In this document: piece by piece, positions 8,975 to 17,662 of the stretch | Position numbering within the stretch: position 1 is the first letter of the stretch | Layout of the letters: every line of letters starts with the position of its first letter | Origin: Prevotella sp. | GTDB taxonomy: Bacteria; Bacteroidota; Bacteroidia; Bacteroidales; Bacteroidaceae | Direction: 5' to 3' | DNA: 64,000 nt | Assembly: GCA_017548275.1 (NCBI GenBank) | Contig: JAFZAH010000023.1 | Coordinates: forward strand, 62,001 to 126,000 | Position numbers and translations under genes: made by a program | Notes under the pieces: model-generated | The model's database searches: none | Seen by the model: only the letters and a program-made list of their open reading frames with translations | What the model was told of the DNA's origin: nothing

Positions 8975-9172
8975 GGGCTTAAGGTTTAGTGCAGAGGGTT
9001 TAGTGCAGAGGTTTTAGTGCAGAGGTTTTAGTGTTCTATTAGCGGAGTAATCTCTTGCCCCTTGCCCCCTGCTCCTTGCCCCTTTAATCAGAGTAATCTC
9101 TTGCCCCTTGCCCCCTGCCCCTTGCCCCTTTAATCAGAGTAATCTCTTGCCCCTTATCCTCTTGCTCCCTGC
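8975..9172. repeat. Three-copy tandem array at the 3' end of the fucosidase gene
   Basis: GTTTAGTGCAGAGG units (8988-9035), then CTATTAGCGGAGTAATCTCT and three consecutive copies of a roughly 46-50-bp unit: AGTAATCTCT, CTTGCCCC words, then TTTAATCAG. The third copy runs into the fucosidase reading frame and supplies its stop codon and last dozen residues. Confidence 0.85.
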
Positions 9173-11515
9173 CCGGCTGAATTTGATGGCGCGTGTCTTG
9201 CCTTGCCAGCGTACGATGACAGAGCCAGGTTGTGAGGTGCGGATGGTGGCATCGGTCAGTCGCCCCTCATGCCATTTCATCGCCACGGTGTAACCGCCAC
9301 GCGCACGCAGACCGCTGATTTCACCGTTGCGCCAAGCCTCTGGCAGGGCGGGCAGCAGGTCGAGGTGGGTGCCGTCGCTCTGAATGAGCATCTCGCAAAC
9401 GCCTGCCGTGCCGCCGAAGTTGCCGTCAATCTGGAAAGGCGGGTGGGCATCCATCAGGTTAGGGTAGGTGCCGCCGCCATGTTGGTAGTTGGGTGTCGTG
9501 TCGCCCTCGGGAGCCACGGCGGTCAACAGTTTCTGGTAAATATGATATGCCTGTTGGGCATTGTGCAATCGTGCCCATAGATTGATGCGCCACCCCGTGC
9601 TCCATCCCGTGGTCTCGTCACCTTTTATCTCCAGTGTCTTGACACAGGCGCGTGCCGATTCGGGTTGATTCTCTGGGGTAATATGCCGTCCGGGGTAGAG
9701 GCCTATCAAGTGCGATTGGTGGCGGTGATGGTCATCCACGTCGCGCCAGTCATGATACCACTCTTGCAGATTGCCACGGCTGCCTATCTGATAGGGACGC
9801 AAGCGGTCGAGCGTGAGTTGTATCTCTCGTCGTAAGTCATCGTCGATGCCTAAGGCCGAGGCGGCGTCGTGCGTGTTGATGAGCAGTTCGCGTATGATGG
9901 CCAAGTCGGCGGTGCCACCGTAACAGGTCATGCCGTGATAGCCGCTGTCGGCGATATATTCATTCTCGGGCGAGGTGCTCGGTGCTGTGATGAGAGTGCC
10001 GGGGTTGTTAGGGTCTTCCACGAGCCATGCCAGACAAAATTCCGCGGCTCCTTTCATCAGGGGGTAGGCTGTGTCGCGCAAATATGTCTTGTCCATCGAG
10101 AAGAGATAATGGTCATAAAGTGTGTTCACGAGCCATGCCCCGCCCATGTTCCAGTTGGCCCACATCGGCATTCCGCTTTTTGCGCCCACGGGGTTTGTCA
10201 TCGCCCAGATGTCGGAGTTGTGCGACGAGCACCATCCCCGGTCGATGCCGTAGTAATGGTGTGCGGTGTGGTGTCCGTTCTCGGCCAAGGCGCTGACAAA
10301 CGTGTTGAGCGGCATCACCATCTCCGAAAGGTTGGCAGTCTCGGCTGGCCAGTAATTCTCCTCCAGATTGATGTTCACGGTGTAATTACCGCGCCAAGGT
10401 GAATAGAGGTGGGGCGTCCATAGTCCTTGCAGGTTGGCAGGCACCCCAGGCGTGCGCGACGAGGAGATGAGCAGGTAGCGCCCGTATTGCATGTATAGCG
10501 TCTCGAGATAGGGATTGCCGCCGCCTTGTGCGGTATAGTCGCGCAACTGACGGTCGGTGGGACGCAGACTGTCAACCTTGGCCCCCTCGATGTGCATCTT
10601 CAGGCGTGAGAAGAGTGCCTCGTAGTCTTTGTAGTGGCGCAGGCGAAGTTGTTGGTAGTCGAGGTTTTGCAGGTGCCAGAGGGCATTGGTGGCATTCTCG
10701 ATATAAGGTGCGCCTTCGGTCACAGGATGCTTGTCGAAACCAGCAAACGAGGTCTCATTGACGATATAGAGGGTCACCATGTCGGCGCCAAGTACATGGA
10801 TGGTCGAGTCGCTGGTGTAGGAGGTGCCACCCTTGTTGTCGGCTTTCATCAGCGTGCAGTAATGGATACTGTTGTCGGTGTCGCCTGTAGCGTGGCCGGT
10901 CATCGTCAGTTGGCAGTCATTGCTGGCTTTCACACGGTGCGGCACCTGTGCGCCCAATCGTATGTCGCAGTTGATGGCTCCGTGATGGCTCGCCCTGATT
11001 TGTATGGCGATACAATGGTCCGGGTAAGAGGCAAAGTATTCGCGATGGAAGTGTACCCCGTTTTTCCAATATTCATCGCGACATATGGCATGGTCGAGAT
11101 CCAGTTCGCGACGGTATCTCGTGGCTTTGCCCCCGTCCGTATCGATGATATGAAGTGTTCCCAACGGCTGGTAGAATTGTGAGTCATGACCTTGCACATG
11201 CCGCTGCAGTGTGTCCGCTGCTGCATAGTCCTCGCGAAACAGTGCCTCGCGTATCTTTGGAATCCATTCCGATGCACCCGCATCCTCGTTCACATCCACT
11301 GGACTTCCCGTCCACATCGTGATGTCGTTCAGGTAGATGAGGTTGTCATTGGCGTCGCCGTAAATTAGCGCGCCCAACTTGCCGTTGCCGATGGGCAGCG
11401 ACTCTTCAAAATACGTCGCTGGACGGTCATACCACAACTTCATGGGCAGTTGCTGTTGTCCCGCCACATGCATTGTCACCACAAGTGTCGCCAATATCAA
11501 AAAGTATCGTCTCAT
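9134..11515 (-). CDS. GH95 family alpha-L-fucosidase
   Basis: A 793-residue secreted glycosidase (signal peptide about residues 1-19) that hydrolyses terminal alpha-1,2-linked fucose, as on host glycans or plant xyloglucan. Hallmarks are LPIGNGKLGALIYG and DITMWTGSP in the N-terminal beta domain, GNYTVNINLEENYWPAE with the paired Asn residues of the catalytic centre, TAPSTSPENEY with the likely general acid Glu, and DGNFGGTAGVCEML near the C-terminus. Normal length. The final residues AGSKRIRGKRLL are encoded by the intergenic repeat and are probably not part of the fold. There is no SusCD partner next to it; the AraC gene lies downstream. Confidence 0.93.
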   Translation of the reverse strand: MRRYFLILATLVVTMHVAGQQQLPMKLWYDRPATYFEESLPIGNGKLGALIYGDANDNLIYLNDITMWTGSPVDVNEDAGASEWIPKIREALFREDYAAADTLQRHVQGHDSQFYQPLGTLHIIDTDGGKATRYRRELDLDHAICRDEYWKNGVHFHREYFASYPDHCIAIQIRASHHGAINCDIRLGAQVPHRVKASNDCQLTMTGHATGDTDNSIHYCTLMKADNKGGTSYTSDSTIHVLGADMVTLYIVNETSFAGFDKHPVTEGAPYIENATNALWHLQNLDYQQLRLRHYKDYEALFSRLKMHIEGAKVDSLRPTDRQLRDYTAQGGGNPYLETLYMQYGRYLLISSSRTPGVPANLQGLWTPHLYSPWRGNYTVNINLEENYWPAETANLSEMVMPLNTFVSALAENGHHTAHHYYGIDRGWCSSHNSDIWAMTNPVGAKSGMPMWANWNMGGAWLVNTLYDHYLFSMDKTYLRDTAYPLMKGAAEFCLAWLVEDPNNPGTLITAPSTSPENEYIADSGYHGMTCYGGTADLAIIRELLINTHDAASALGIDDDLRREIQLTLDRLRPYQIGSRGNLQEWYHDWRDVDDHHRHQSHLIGLYPGRHITPENQPESARACVKTLEIKGDETTGWSTGWRINLWARLHNAQQAYHIYQKLLTAVAPEGDTTPNYQHGGGTYPNLMDAHPPFQIDGNFGGTAGVCEMLIQSDGTHLDLLPALPEAWRNGEISGLRARGGYTVAMKWHEGRLTDATIRTSQPGSVIVRWQGKTRAIKFSRAGSKRIRGKRLL

Positions 11516-11546
11516 AATCTTTGCCGTTATTATACCCTCAAAAAAA

Positions 11547-11624
11547 CTACGAATCTTACGAAGAAAACGAATATATGGAGTAATTTGGTACCTGGAAAAT
11601 TCGTTTTATTCGTAAAATTCGTAG
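11547..11624. repeat. 26-bp inverted repeat between recA and the fucosidase gene
   Basis: Arms 11547-11572 and 11599-11624 are complementary at 24 of 26 positions around a 26-base spacer. The arms are built from ATTCGTA-like words. On the minus-strand transcript this forms a long hairpin 33 bases after the recA stop. It is not followed by a clear T-run. Confidence 0.8.
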
Positions 11625-11656
11625 TCGTTATTTCTCAAATGCTCTTATGGAGCCGC

Positions 11657-12673
11657 TTATTGAGCAATCGCTTCCATAATCTTTGCCTCAAGTTCTTCGC
11701 AGAGTTCGGGGTTGTCTTTGAGCAGCGCTTTGGTGGCGTCGCGGCCCTGTGCAAGTTTGGTGTCGCCGTATGAGAACCAACTGCCGCTCTTCTTGATGAT
11801 GCCGTTCTCCACACCTAGGTCAACGATTTCGCCGATTTTGGAGATGCCCTCGCCGAAGGTGATTTCAAACTCTGCCTTGCGGAAAGGAGGAGCCACTTTG
11901 TTTTTCACAATCTTCACGCGAACCTGATTGCCATAGGCTTGGTCACCATCTTTCAACGTGGTCACGCGGCGGATATCGAGACGAACGCTGGCATAGAACT
12001 TCAGCGCGTTGCCGCCAGTGGTAGTCTCGGGATTGCCGAACATCACGCCGATTTTCTCTCTCAACTGGTTAATGAAGATGCAGCATGTGTTGGTCTTCGA
12101 CACGGTGGCGGTCAGTTTGCGCAATGCCTGACTCATCAGTCGGGCGTGCAGTCCCACCACGTTGTCGCCCATGTCGCCGTCGATTTCTTTCTTCGGGGTC
12201 AGGGCGGCCACGGAGTCGATGACGATGATGTCGATGGCTGACGAACGGATGAGTTGGTCGGCAATCTCGAGTGCCTGCTCACCGTTGTCAGGTTGTGATA
12301 TCCACAGGTTATCGACGTCCACACCGAGACTGGCTGCATAGAAACGGTCGAAGGCGTGTTCCGCGTCGATGAAGGCTGCTATGCCACCGGCTTTCTGTGC
12401 CTCAGCGATAGCATGGATGGCGAGCGTGGTCTTACCCGACGACTCCGGACCGAATATCTCGATGATGCGCCCTTTTGGATAGCCGCCCACTCCGAGAGCC
12501 GCATTCAATGCGATGCTGCCGGTTGGGATGACTTCCACGTTTTCGACTTTTTCGTCGCCGAGTTTCATGATTGAGCCTTTGCCGAAATCCTTCTCAATTT
12601 TAGACATGGCTGCTTGCAGGGCTTTCAGTTTGCCTTCCTGCTGATTCTGTATTTCTTCTTCTTTTTTTGCCAT
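11657..12673 (-). CDS. recA: RecA recombinase
   Basis: 338 residues from the start at 12673 ([12 protein letters not shown]); an in-frame ATG at 12700 would add a non-conserved tail derived from repeat DNA. The ATP-dependent strand-exchange protein also acts as SOS co-protease. Visible are Walker [10 protein letters not shown], the MAW region [20 protein letters not shown], loop L1 with [42 protein letters not shown] (loop L2), and a C-terminal [18 protein letters not shown]. The acidic C-terminus is short, as in other Bacteroidetes. Confidence 0.98.
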   Translation of the reverse strand: MAKKEEEIQNQQEGKLKALQAAMSKIEKDFGKGSIMKLGDEKVENVEVIPTGSIALNAALGVGGYPKGRIIEIFGPESSGKTTLAIHAIAEAQKAGGIAAFIDAEHAFDRFYAASLGVDVDNLWISQPDNGEQALEIADQLIRSSAIDIIVIDSVAALTPKKEIDGDMGDNVVGLHARLMSQALRKLTATVSKTNTCCIFINQLREKIGVMFGNPETTTGGNALKFYASVRLDIRRVTTLKDGDQAYGNQVRVKIVKNKVAPPFRKAEFEITFGEGISKIGEIVDLGVENGIIKKSGSWFSYGDTKLAQGRDATKALLKDNPELCEELEAKIMEAIAQ

Positions 12674-12681
12674 AATTGTGT

Positions 12682-12745
12682 ATTTAGGGGCAAGGAGCAA
12701 GGGGCTGGGGGCGAGAGAATAGTCCCATAACCCTTATTACTTGCC
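12682..12745. repeat. Purine-rich word array upstream of recA
   Basis: GGGGCAAGGAGCAAGGGGCTGG followed by GAGAGAATAGTCCC. It is a diverged version of the GCAAGG array with an AGAGATTACTCC-like end. Confidence 0.6.
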
Positions 12746-12750
12746 GGATG

Positions 12751-13131
12751 TTAATATTGTTGTTTGTTTAATTTTTCTTCTAATGATCTTTTGAGGCCTG
12801 AGAGCAATCGGGACACTAAAATCATTTTTTCTTCACATATTCGGAGTTCTTCATCAGAAATATATGTTAGCATGTGGGCAATTTCAAGTTGACACATGGT
12901 TTCAGTTATGGAGCCGTTGGCAATTTCTAAGAAATGTATCCTTTCTTTAATGGAATTTCTCCCCATTCCCTCTGCAATGTTTGAAGGTATGGATATGACA
13001 GCCCGTCTGATTTGACTTGTCAAACAATGCGTTTCACTTGCTGGGAAGCGATTAGTCAGGGCATATACATTCTTTACTTGAATTAATGCCTCTTGGTATG
13101 CCTGAATTTTCCTATAGAAGAAATCGTTCAT
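12751..13131 (-). CDS. Four-helix bundle protein (S23/IVP family)
   Basis: 126 residues, predicted all-helical. The pattern is diagnostic of the TIGR02436/S23 family: FYRKIQAYQEALIQVKNVY, then FPASETHCLTSQIRRAVISIPSNIAEG (about residues 31-56) and FLEIANGSITETMCQLEIA. Family members were first found inside 23S rRNA intervening sequences and also occur as stand-alone genes in Bacteroidetes; no rRNA is near here. They are thought to bind nucleic acid, but the function is not established. It sits between recA and the saccharopine-dehydrogenase-like gene, with word arrays on both sides. Confidence 0.88.
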   Translation of the reverse strand: MNDFFYRKIQAYQEALIQVKNVYALTNRFPASETHCLTSQIRRAVISIPSNIAEGMGRNSIKERIHFLEIANGSITETMCQLEIAHMLTYISDEELRICEEKMILVSRLLSGLKRSLEEKLNKQQY

Positions 13132-13137
13132 ATCTCT

Positions 13138-13196
13138 TTGATCGGAGGACTAATCTCTTGCCCCTTGCTCCTTGCCCCTTGCTCCTAAAACTCTTA
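13138..13196. repeat. Word array with GGACTAATCTCT core
   Basis: GGAGGACTAATCTCT followed by TGCCCCTTGCTCC units, ending against the TAA stop of the minus-strand gene at 13194. Confidence 0.7.
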
Positions 13197-14429
13197 TAAC
13201 TCCAAATCTCCGTCGAACACCTCGTGCCACGGCAACCCTTGCTTGTTGAGTTGCTCCATGAATGGGTCGGGATCGAACTCTTCCACGTTCCATACACCGG
13301 GTTTGCGCCAGAGACCTTTGAAGAACATCATGGCACCAATCATCGCCGGTACGCCCGTGGTGTAACTCACGCCCTGCATACCCGTCTCTTCGTAGGCGGC
13401 CTGATGTGAGCAGTTGTTATAGACGTAGTAGGTGCGCTCCTTGCCGTCTTTTACGCCACGGATGCGGCAACCGATGGATGTCTCGCCCTCGTAGTTCTCG
13501 CCTAGGTCTTGCGGATTGGGCAATACGGCTTTGAGGAACTGCAGGGGCACAATTTTCACGCGTGTGGTGCCGGAACCGTCGGCCAAGGGTGCCTCGTATT
13601 CCATCTCGTCGATACGGCTCATACCGATGTTTTGTATCATGTCGAGGTAGGTGAGATATTGCTGTCCGAAGGTCATCCAGAAACGTGCTTGGCGGATGGT
13701 GGGGTAGTTCTTCACCAGACTCTCCAGTTCCTCGTGGTGCATCAGGTAACTCTCGCGCGGACCGATGTTGGGGTAGGTGAGGGGCATGTGCACTGCCAGC
13801 GGCTCGGTTTCAATCCATTCGCCGTCCTTGTAGTAGAGTCCTTTCTGGGTAATCTCGCGGATGTTGATTTCGGGATTGAAGTTGGTGGCGAATGCCTTGT
13901 GGTGGTTGCCGGCGTTGCAATCCACGATGTCGAGAGTGTGCATCTCGTCGAAATGGTGTTTGGCGGCATAGGCGGTGTAGATGCCGCTCACGCCCGGGTC
14001 GAATCCGCAACCGAGGATGGCGGTCAGTCCGGCCTGCTCGAAGCGTTCTTTGTATGCCCACTGCCATGAGTATTCGAAATGAGCCTCGTCTTTCGGCTCG
14101 TAGTTGGCGGTGTCGAGATAGTGGCATCCGCATGCCAGACAGGCCTCCATGATGGTAAGGTCTTGATAGGGTAGGGCGAGGTTGATAACCAGTTCGGGCT
14201 GATAGTCGCTGAAGAGCGCTTTGAGTTGCTCTACGTCGTCAGCATCGACCTGAGCCGTTTTGATGGGCATGTCATATCCTTTGGCATGAATGGCCCGTAC
14301 CAGTGCGTCGCATTTCTCTTTGCGGCGGCTGGCTATCATGAAATCGGTGAAGACATCAGCATTCTGCGCTATTTTGAATGCTGCTACGGTGGCGACGCCT
14401 CCGGCGCCGATCATTAATACTTTTCCCAT
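13194..14429 (-). CDS. Saccharopine dehydrogenase family protein, likely carboxynorspermidine synthase
   Basis: A 411-residue cytoplasmic NAD(P)H-dependent oxidoreductase. The Rossmann fingerprint MGKVLMIGAGGVATVAAFK is at the N-terminus. CHYLDTANYEPKDE, GCGFDPGVSGIYTAYAAKH and MTFGQQYLTYLDMIQNIGM match the carboxy(nor)spermidine dehydrogenase branch, which in Bacteroidales makes spermidine precursors from aspartate semialdehyde and diamines. The partner decarboxylase is not in the window. A -7 box lies at 14462-14469. The main alternative is a generic LYS9-like dehydrogenase. Confidence 0.85.
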   Translation of the reverse strand: MGKVLMIGAGGVATVAAFKIAQNADVFTDFMIASRRKEKCDALVRAIHAKGYDMPIKTAQVDADDVEQLKALFSDYQPELVINLALPYQDLTIMEACLACGCHYLDTANYEPKDEAHFEYSWQWAYKERFEQAGLTAILGCGFDPGVSGIYTAYAAKHHFDEMHTLDIVDCNAGNHHKAFATNFNPEINIREITQKGLYYKDGEWIETEPLAVHMPLTYPNIGPRESYLMHHEELESLVKNYPTIRQARFWMTFGQQYLTYLDMIQNIGMSRIDEMEYEAPLADGSGTTRVKIVPLQFLKAVLPNPQDLGENYEGETSIGCRIRGVKDGKERTYYVYNNCSHQAAYEETGMQGVSYTTGVPAMIGAMMFFKGLWRKPGVWNVEEFDPDPFMEQLNKQGLPWHEVFDGDLEL

Positions 14430-14461
14430 ATTCGTGTTTTTGATGATGATATTTCGATTTG

Positions 14462-14469
14462 CAAATTTA
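14462..14469 (-). promoter_or_regulatory. -7 box for the carboxynorspermidine synthase-like gene
   Basis: TAAATTTG on the minus strand, 32 bases upstream of the ATG. No matching TTTG at the standard spacing. Confidence 0.5.
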
Positions 14470-14483
14470 CATGATTTTTTTCA

Positions 14484-14712
14484 GACATAAGGACAAAAGG
14501 CCATTTTTTTTGACATAAGGACATAAGAAGTTTAGACAAAAGGACATAAAAACATAAAGACATATTTTTCGTCTGGCTGGTGCTCGTTTGTCACTCCACA
14601 TTCCACATTCACAATTCTTCAACCTTCAACCTTCAACATTCAACGTTCAACCTTCAACGTTCAACGTTCCATGTTCCACGTTCCATGTTCAACGTCCCAC
14701 GTTCCATGTTCA
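14484..14712. repeat. GACATAAGGACA and GTTCAACGTTCC word arrays
   Basis: GACATAAGGACAAAAGG units at 14485-14565 are followed by CATTCCACATTC, CTTCAACCTTCAAC and then GTTCAACGTTCCATGTTCC units to 14712. The last unit contains the TGA stop of the minus-strand gene at 14710. No gene is visible in 14430-14709. Confidence 0.8.
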
Positions 14713-15294
14713 CAATTCCTCTCCCTTGATTCCGAGGGCAGACATGAGCGAATAGCCGAGAATCTCCTGACGGAAATTGCCGCCGGGCATGGGTTGCATG
14801 GCGAAGAGGGTGATGTGTTTGTCGGGGTCGGCTTGACGGAGCAGTTGGCGCACGGTGTCGTAGTCGCGTTCCTCGTCGGGAATAATCATGATACGCTTCA
14901 CCTCAGGCTGTGCGGTGATATACGCCACGGTGTCGCATAGCAGGCGGTCGCCACCGACGTTCTCTTCGATCTGTATGGCCGAGATGGTAAATTCGCCCAA
15001 CGGTCCGTTGAATGCTTGCCCGTTGAGTTCGTTTTCAAAATGTGCCGGTGTGAAGTTGTCGAAAGCCGCTTTCTTCGGGTCGTGTATGAGGATAAGGTGC
15101 GTGTGATGGTCTCCCTCGCGCAGTCCGCCGTCCAGTACGACGCATTCAGCCCAACGCGCCAGGTCGGCACGGGGTATGCGCCGCTCCAGCATCCGCTCGA
15201 AATTGACCGTCAGGTCGAATGCCACACGGTCTAAATGGTCGGCGTCGGCGATGATGACGTTCTCAGCCCAACCGCTGGTGTTATTTGATGGCAT
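14710..15294 (-). CDS. Conserved Bacteroidales protein of unknown function
   Basis: 194 residues, soluble, no signal peptide. It is alpha/beta in character, with alternating hydrophobic strands (VIIADADHLDRVAFDL, THLILIHDP, VKRIMIIPDEERDY, HITLFAMQPMPGG). It resembles a group of small uncharacterised Bacteroidales proteins; I cannot name a function. Its start overlaps the end of the upstream zinc-ribbon membrane gene (stop at 15281) by 14 bases, so the two are probably translationally coupled. Its stop lies inside the word array. Confidence 0.75.
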   Translation of the reverse strand: MPSNNTSGWAENVIIADADHLDRVAFDLTVNFERMLERRIPRADLARWAECVVLDGGLREGDHHTHLILIHDPKKAAFDNFTPAHFENELNGQAFNGPLGEFTISAIQIEENVGGDRLLCDTVAYITAQPEVKRIMIIPDEERDYDTVRQLLRQADPDKHITLFAMQPMPGGNFRQEILGYSLMSALGIKGEEL

Positions 15295-16015
15295 CTTTGT
15301 TGAATGATTCTAAGAAGGCCTCGTGGTCGAGCATGCGACGGCTGAGGATGAAAAAATAGAAGATGGTGACGATGGCTACGGCGGCATCGCTGATGATGTC
15401 GTTTCCAGAGCGGTGAAGTATCAGATTGAGCACCAGATGCAGCACAGCGGCCAAGGCCATGAGCAGTCCGGTGAAAGACAATTTGCCGTTGTAACTGTCA
15501 AGGATGCGGTATCCCAGAATAACGTATGCCACCTCGGCGGCAATAAGCACGTAGGGTGCCACGCTCACTATCACGGGACGGAGTGCTGCAGGCACCAACC
15601 AATGACCGATATAGGGTAAAACGGCAGCAATCAGATGGTAAGCGATGAGCAGTACGATGGTCACACGAAAGAGGATAGCCAGCCGTTTGTATTCAAACCT
15701 CAGTCCGCGCATCAGGGTGTAGAGCAACGCCGTCTCGCCTGCCATCTTCAGCACGTGGCCGAAGCATAGCATCATGCGTTGGTTCACCAGGTTGTCTAGT
15801 GTTTTGGTCGAGAGAAACAACATGATTTGCCCTATCGCCGCCAAGAGGAAGAAACACGTCAATGTCGGCCGTGAGAGGGTGGTCTGCACATGGTCCACCT
15901 CATATACACTGGGGTCGTCTTTGCTCCAGCGCAATAGCCATTGGCATTCTTCACAGGTCTTGTCATCTAAAGCCACTTCATGGCCGCAATGGGGACAAAT
16001 TTTCTTTTCTTGCAT
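15281..16015 (-). CDS. Zinc-ribbon multi-pass membrane protein
   Basis: 244 residues. The N-terminal zinc ribbon has CPHCGHEVALDDKTCEECQW (four Cys, residues 7-26). About five or six hydrophobic segments follow from residue 50 (for example PTLTCFFLLAAIGQIMLFL, VTIVLLIAYHLIAAVLPYIG, AVAIVTIFYFFILS). It is probably an inner-membrane protein with a cytosolic metal-binding head. Coupled to the downstream gene by a 14-base overlap. No function assigned. Confidence 0.8.
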   Translation of the reverse strand: MQEKKICPHCGHEVALDDKTCEECQWLLRWSKDDPSVYEVDHVQTTLSRPTLTCFFLLAAIGQIMLFLSTKTLDNLVNQRMMLCFGHVLKMAGETALLYTLMRGLRFEYKRLAILFRVTIVLLIAYHLIAAVLPYIGHWLVPAALRPVIVSVAPYVLIAAEVAYVILGYRILDSYNGKLSFTGLLMALAAVLHLVLNLILHRSGNDIISDAAVAIVTIFYFFILSRRMLDHEAFLESFNKDAIK

Positions 16016-16020
16016 AGTAT

Positions 16021-16167
16021 TTGGTTGTTTGGAGGATTGGTCGTTTTGTCGTTTGGGGGAGATGGGAGAACCGGGGGGTATGGGAGCATTGGGAGTATTC
16101 TCTTACCTCTCACCTCCAACCTCTTACCTCTAAAGAGACCTCTCACCTCCAACCTCTCACCTCTAAA
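16021..16167. repeat. TTGGTCGTTTGG / GGGAG / ACCTCTCACC word array
   Basis: TTGGTTGTTTGGAGGATTGG words, then TGGGAGCATTGGGAGTATTC, then TACCTCTCACCTCCAACC units. The final CTCTAAA supplies the TAG stop of the minus-strand gene at 16163. The same order of words recurs at 53278 and 59376. Confidence 0.8.
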
Positions 16168-17308
16168 TTGATGGGGGCTTCTTAAACAGTTTTTTGATAC
16201 CGCTGCGGTAATAACCGTTCAGGAGTAGGCGGCCCTGTCGGCCGAAGAGGCGCGAGCGTACCCAGTACAAGCGCGTGTAGTGCTTCATCGAATGCCATTT
16301 ATGCGACAAAGTGTACTTGGGCATGAATTTCATCAGTTTCTCATGCTTCTCAAACCCGAAATTGCTGTCTTTCACTAGTTCGCGCATCAGAAGGTCGGCT
16401 GCCCGTGTGCGTCGCCCGTCATAGAGCGGCATTGCCTCCTGCGGCATGCCCAGATGGCGTACCGCCATGAGGCCGAACAATTGCCACGCCTCAAGCATCT
16501 CGAACTCCCGTAGCAACCGTTCCAGTTCCGTCGTGTCAATCTCGTCACGGTTGGCGTAGAGCGTGCGCAACCAGTCGCAGATGTGGCGCAGTCCGATGCC
16601 GTCGCGCAGAAAATGACGGTAGAAATGGTGGAAGACGTAGATGGCGTCGAATATTGCCGTTGGCACCGTTACCTCGCATCCGCCAATAATGGCGGTGCGT
16701 TGGTCATCGCTGCGCAACATTTCTTCCGTCCACTCGTGTATCTCTATCGCTGTGGGCATGATACTCATGTTCGTTGCCCGGCGGTGCAGTTCTATCTCCA
16801 CGCCTCGCAGCGTGCCGTTTTTGTGCTTGGCCTCGTTGCCGCTGAGGTGGTAAAAGATGTCGGGTATGTTCTCTTGTAGCCGCTCAGCTATTTTGTCGGT
16901 CTTCTCGCCCGTGTAATAGTCGATGTCGCCTGGGCAGCGCAGTTCGGGCTGAGGATAGTAGCGTGCCACCCCTTGTCCTTTGAGCAGCACGGTGTGGTAG
17001 CCGCCCTCACGCATCACACGGGTCAGGTCAGCCAAGATAGCGTTCACATGGCGGTTATCGTGCGAAGTCTTCATCAGCACCTTCATCGCAGCGCGCATCA
17101 GCGGTTCGTTGTCGGTCTGCTCGGCCAATTTCTTCACCTGTTGCGCCACCAGCCCGTGCACAGTGTGACGTCCCGCCGCCACCATGATGGCTTGCCAGTC
17201 AGGAGCATCGCCCAACTGCTGTGCGTCCGGTTGTTGTTCCCATAGGGCACAACGCAACAGATACACCATCTGCCGCTCCGCTACCGTAATTTTCCTGTCC
17301 TTCCTCAT
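16163..17308 (-). CDS. Nucleotidyltransferase family protein (PF14907-like)
   Basis: 381 residues, cytoplasmic. The central VLLKGQGVARYYPQPELRCPGDIDYY (about residues 107-132) matches the G-x-x-x-x-x-Y-Y-P and D-x-D-x signature of the uncharacterised NTP-transferase-5 family, which is often linked to polysaccharide or glycopeptide loci. Later helical segments with FHHFYRHFLRDGIGLRHICDW are typical of the family. The likely -7 box at 17316 lies so close to the ATG that the transcript would be nearly leaderless. The mobile element at 17459 is inserted just upstream and has probably displaced other promoter elements. Confidence 0.85.
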   Translation of the reverse strand: MRKDRKITVAERQMVYLLRCALWEQQPDAQQLGDAPDWQAIMVAAGRHTVHGLVAQQVKKLAEQTDNEPLMRAAMKVLMKTSHDNRHVNAILADLTRVMREGGYHTVLLKGQGVARYYPQPELRCPGDIDYYTGEKTDKIAERLQENIPDIFYHLSGNEAKHKNGTLRGVEIELHRRATNMSIMPTAIEIHEWTEEMLRSDDQRTAIIGGCEVTVPTAIFDAIYVFHHFYRHFLRDGIGLRHICDWLRTLYANRDEIDTTELERLLREFEMLEAWQLFGLMAVRHLGMPQEAMPLYDGRRTRAADLLMRELVKDSNFGFEKHEKLMKFMPKYTLSHKWHSMKHYTRLYWVRSRLFGRQGRLLLNGYYRSGIKKLFKKPPSI

Positions 17309-17315
17309 TTGATTG

Positions 17316-17323
17316 CAAAGGTA
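17316..17323 (-). promoter_or_regulatory. -7 box directly at the nucleotidyltransferase start
   Basis: TACCTTTG on the minus strand, 7 bases before the ATG (17308), preceded by TTTTTTCG. The same TTTTTTCG-TAnCTTTG context recurs three times at 25182-25481 beyond the mobile element. Confidence 0.55.
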
Positions 17324-17458
17324 CGAAAAAAGCTTGTAAAGAACAACGGATTTTGGAAGATTAACGCAATTCGGCCTGTAATAAAGGCAATACGGGGAAG
17401 AACGAGGAAGTTCAATTTGGGGCTAAAAGCAAATTGGGGAGGATTGGTGAAGGAGTTA

Positions 17459-17479
17459 GGTTGCCAAATCGTAACCCAG
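17459..17479 (+). repeat. Candidate attL
   Basis: A 21-bp copy of the element-end direct repeat, matching 25107-25127 at 20 of 21 positions, 184 bases before the integrase gene. Confidence 0.8.
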
Positions 17480-17625
17480 AAATTGGACTCTGAGGCGGGT
17501 TAGTTTTCCTAAAGCGACAACGCAAATCTGGGCAAAATAGCGCACCTTCAACCGCCTGTTCGCAGCCAGTTTCTTATTCCGCAAATTGCTACATTTTGCA
17601 TAGCGATAGATGCCTAAAAAGATAG

Positions 17626-17633
17626 TAGTTTTG
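17626..17633 (+). promoter_or_regulatory. -7 box of the integrase gene
   Basis: TAGTTTTG, 29 bases upstream of the integrase ATG, with AAAAGGAG as a likely ribosome-binding site. No TTTG at the standard -33 spacing, so it may be weak. Confidence 0.5.
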
Positions 17634-17662
17634 CAGCCAAAATTAAAAAAGGAGTAAGAAAC

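Noticed and set aside
9036-9172. CRISPR-like array of three repeats
   Set aside because: The units are contiguous and internally repetitive with no unique spacers, and no cas genes are present.
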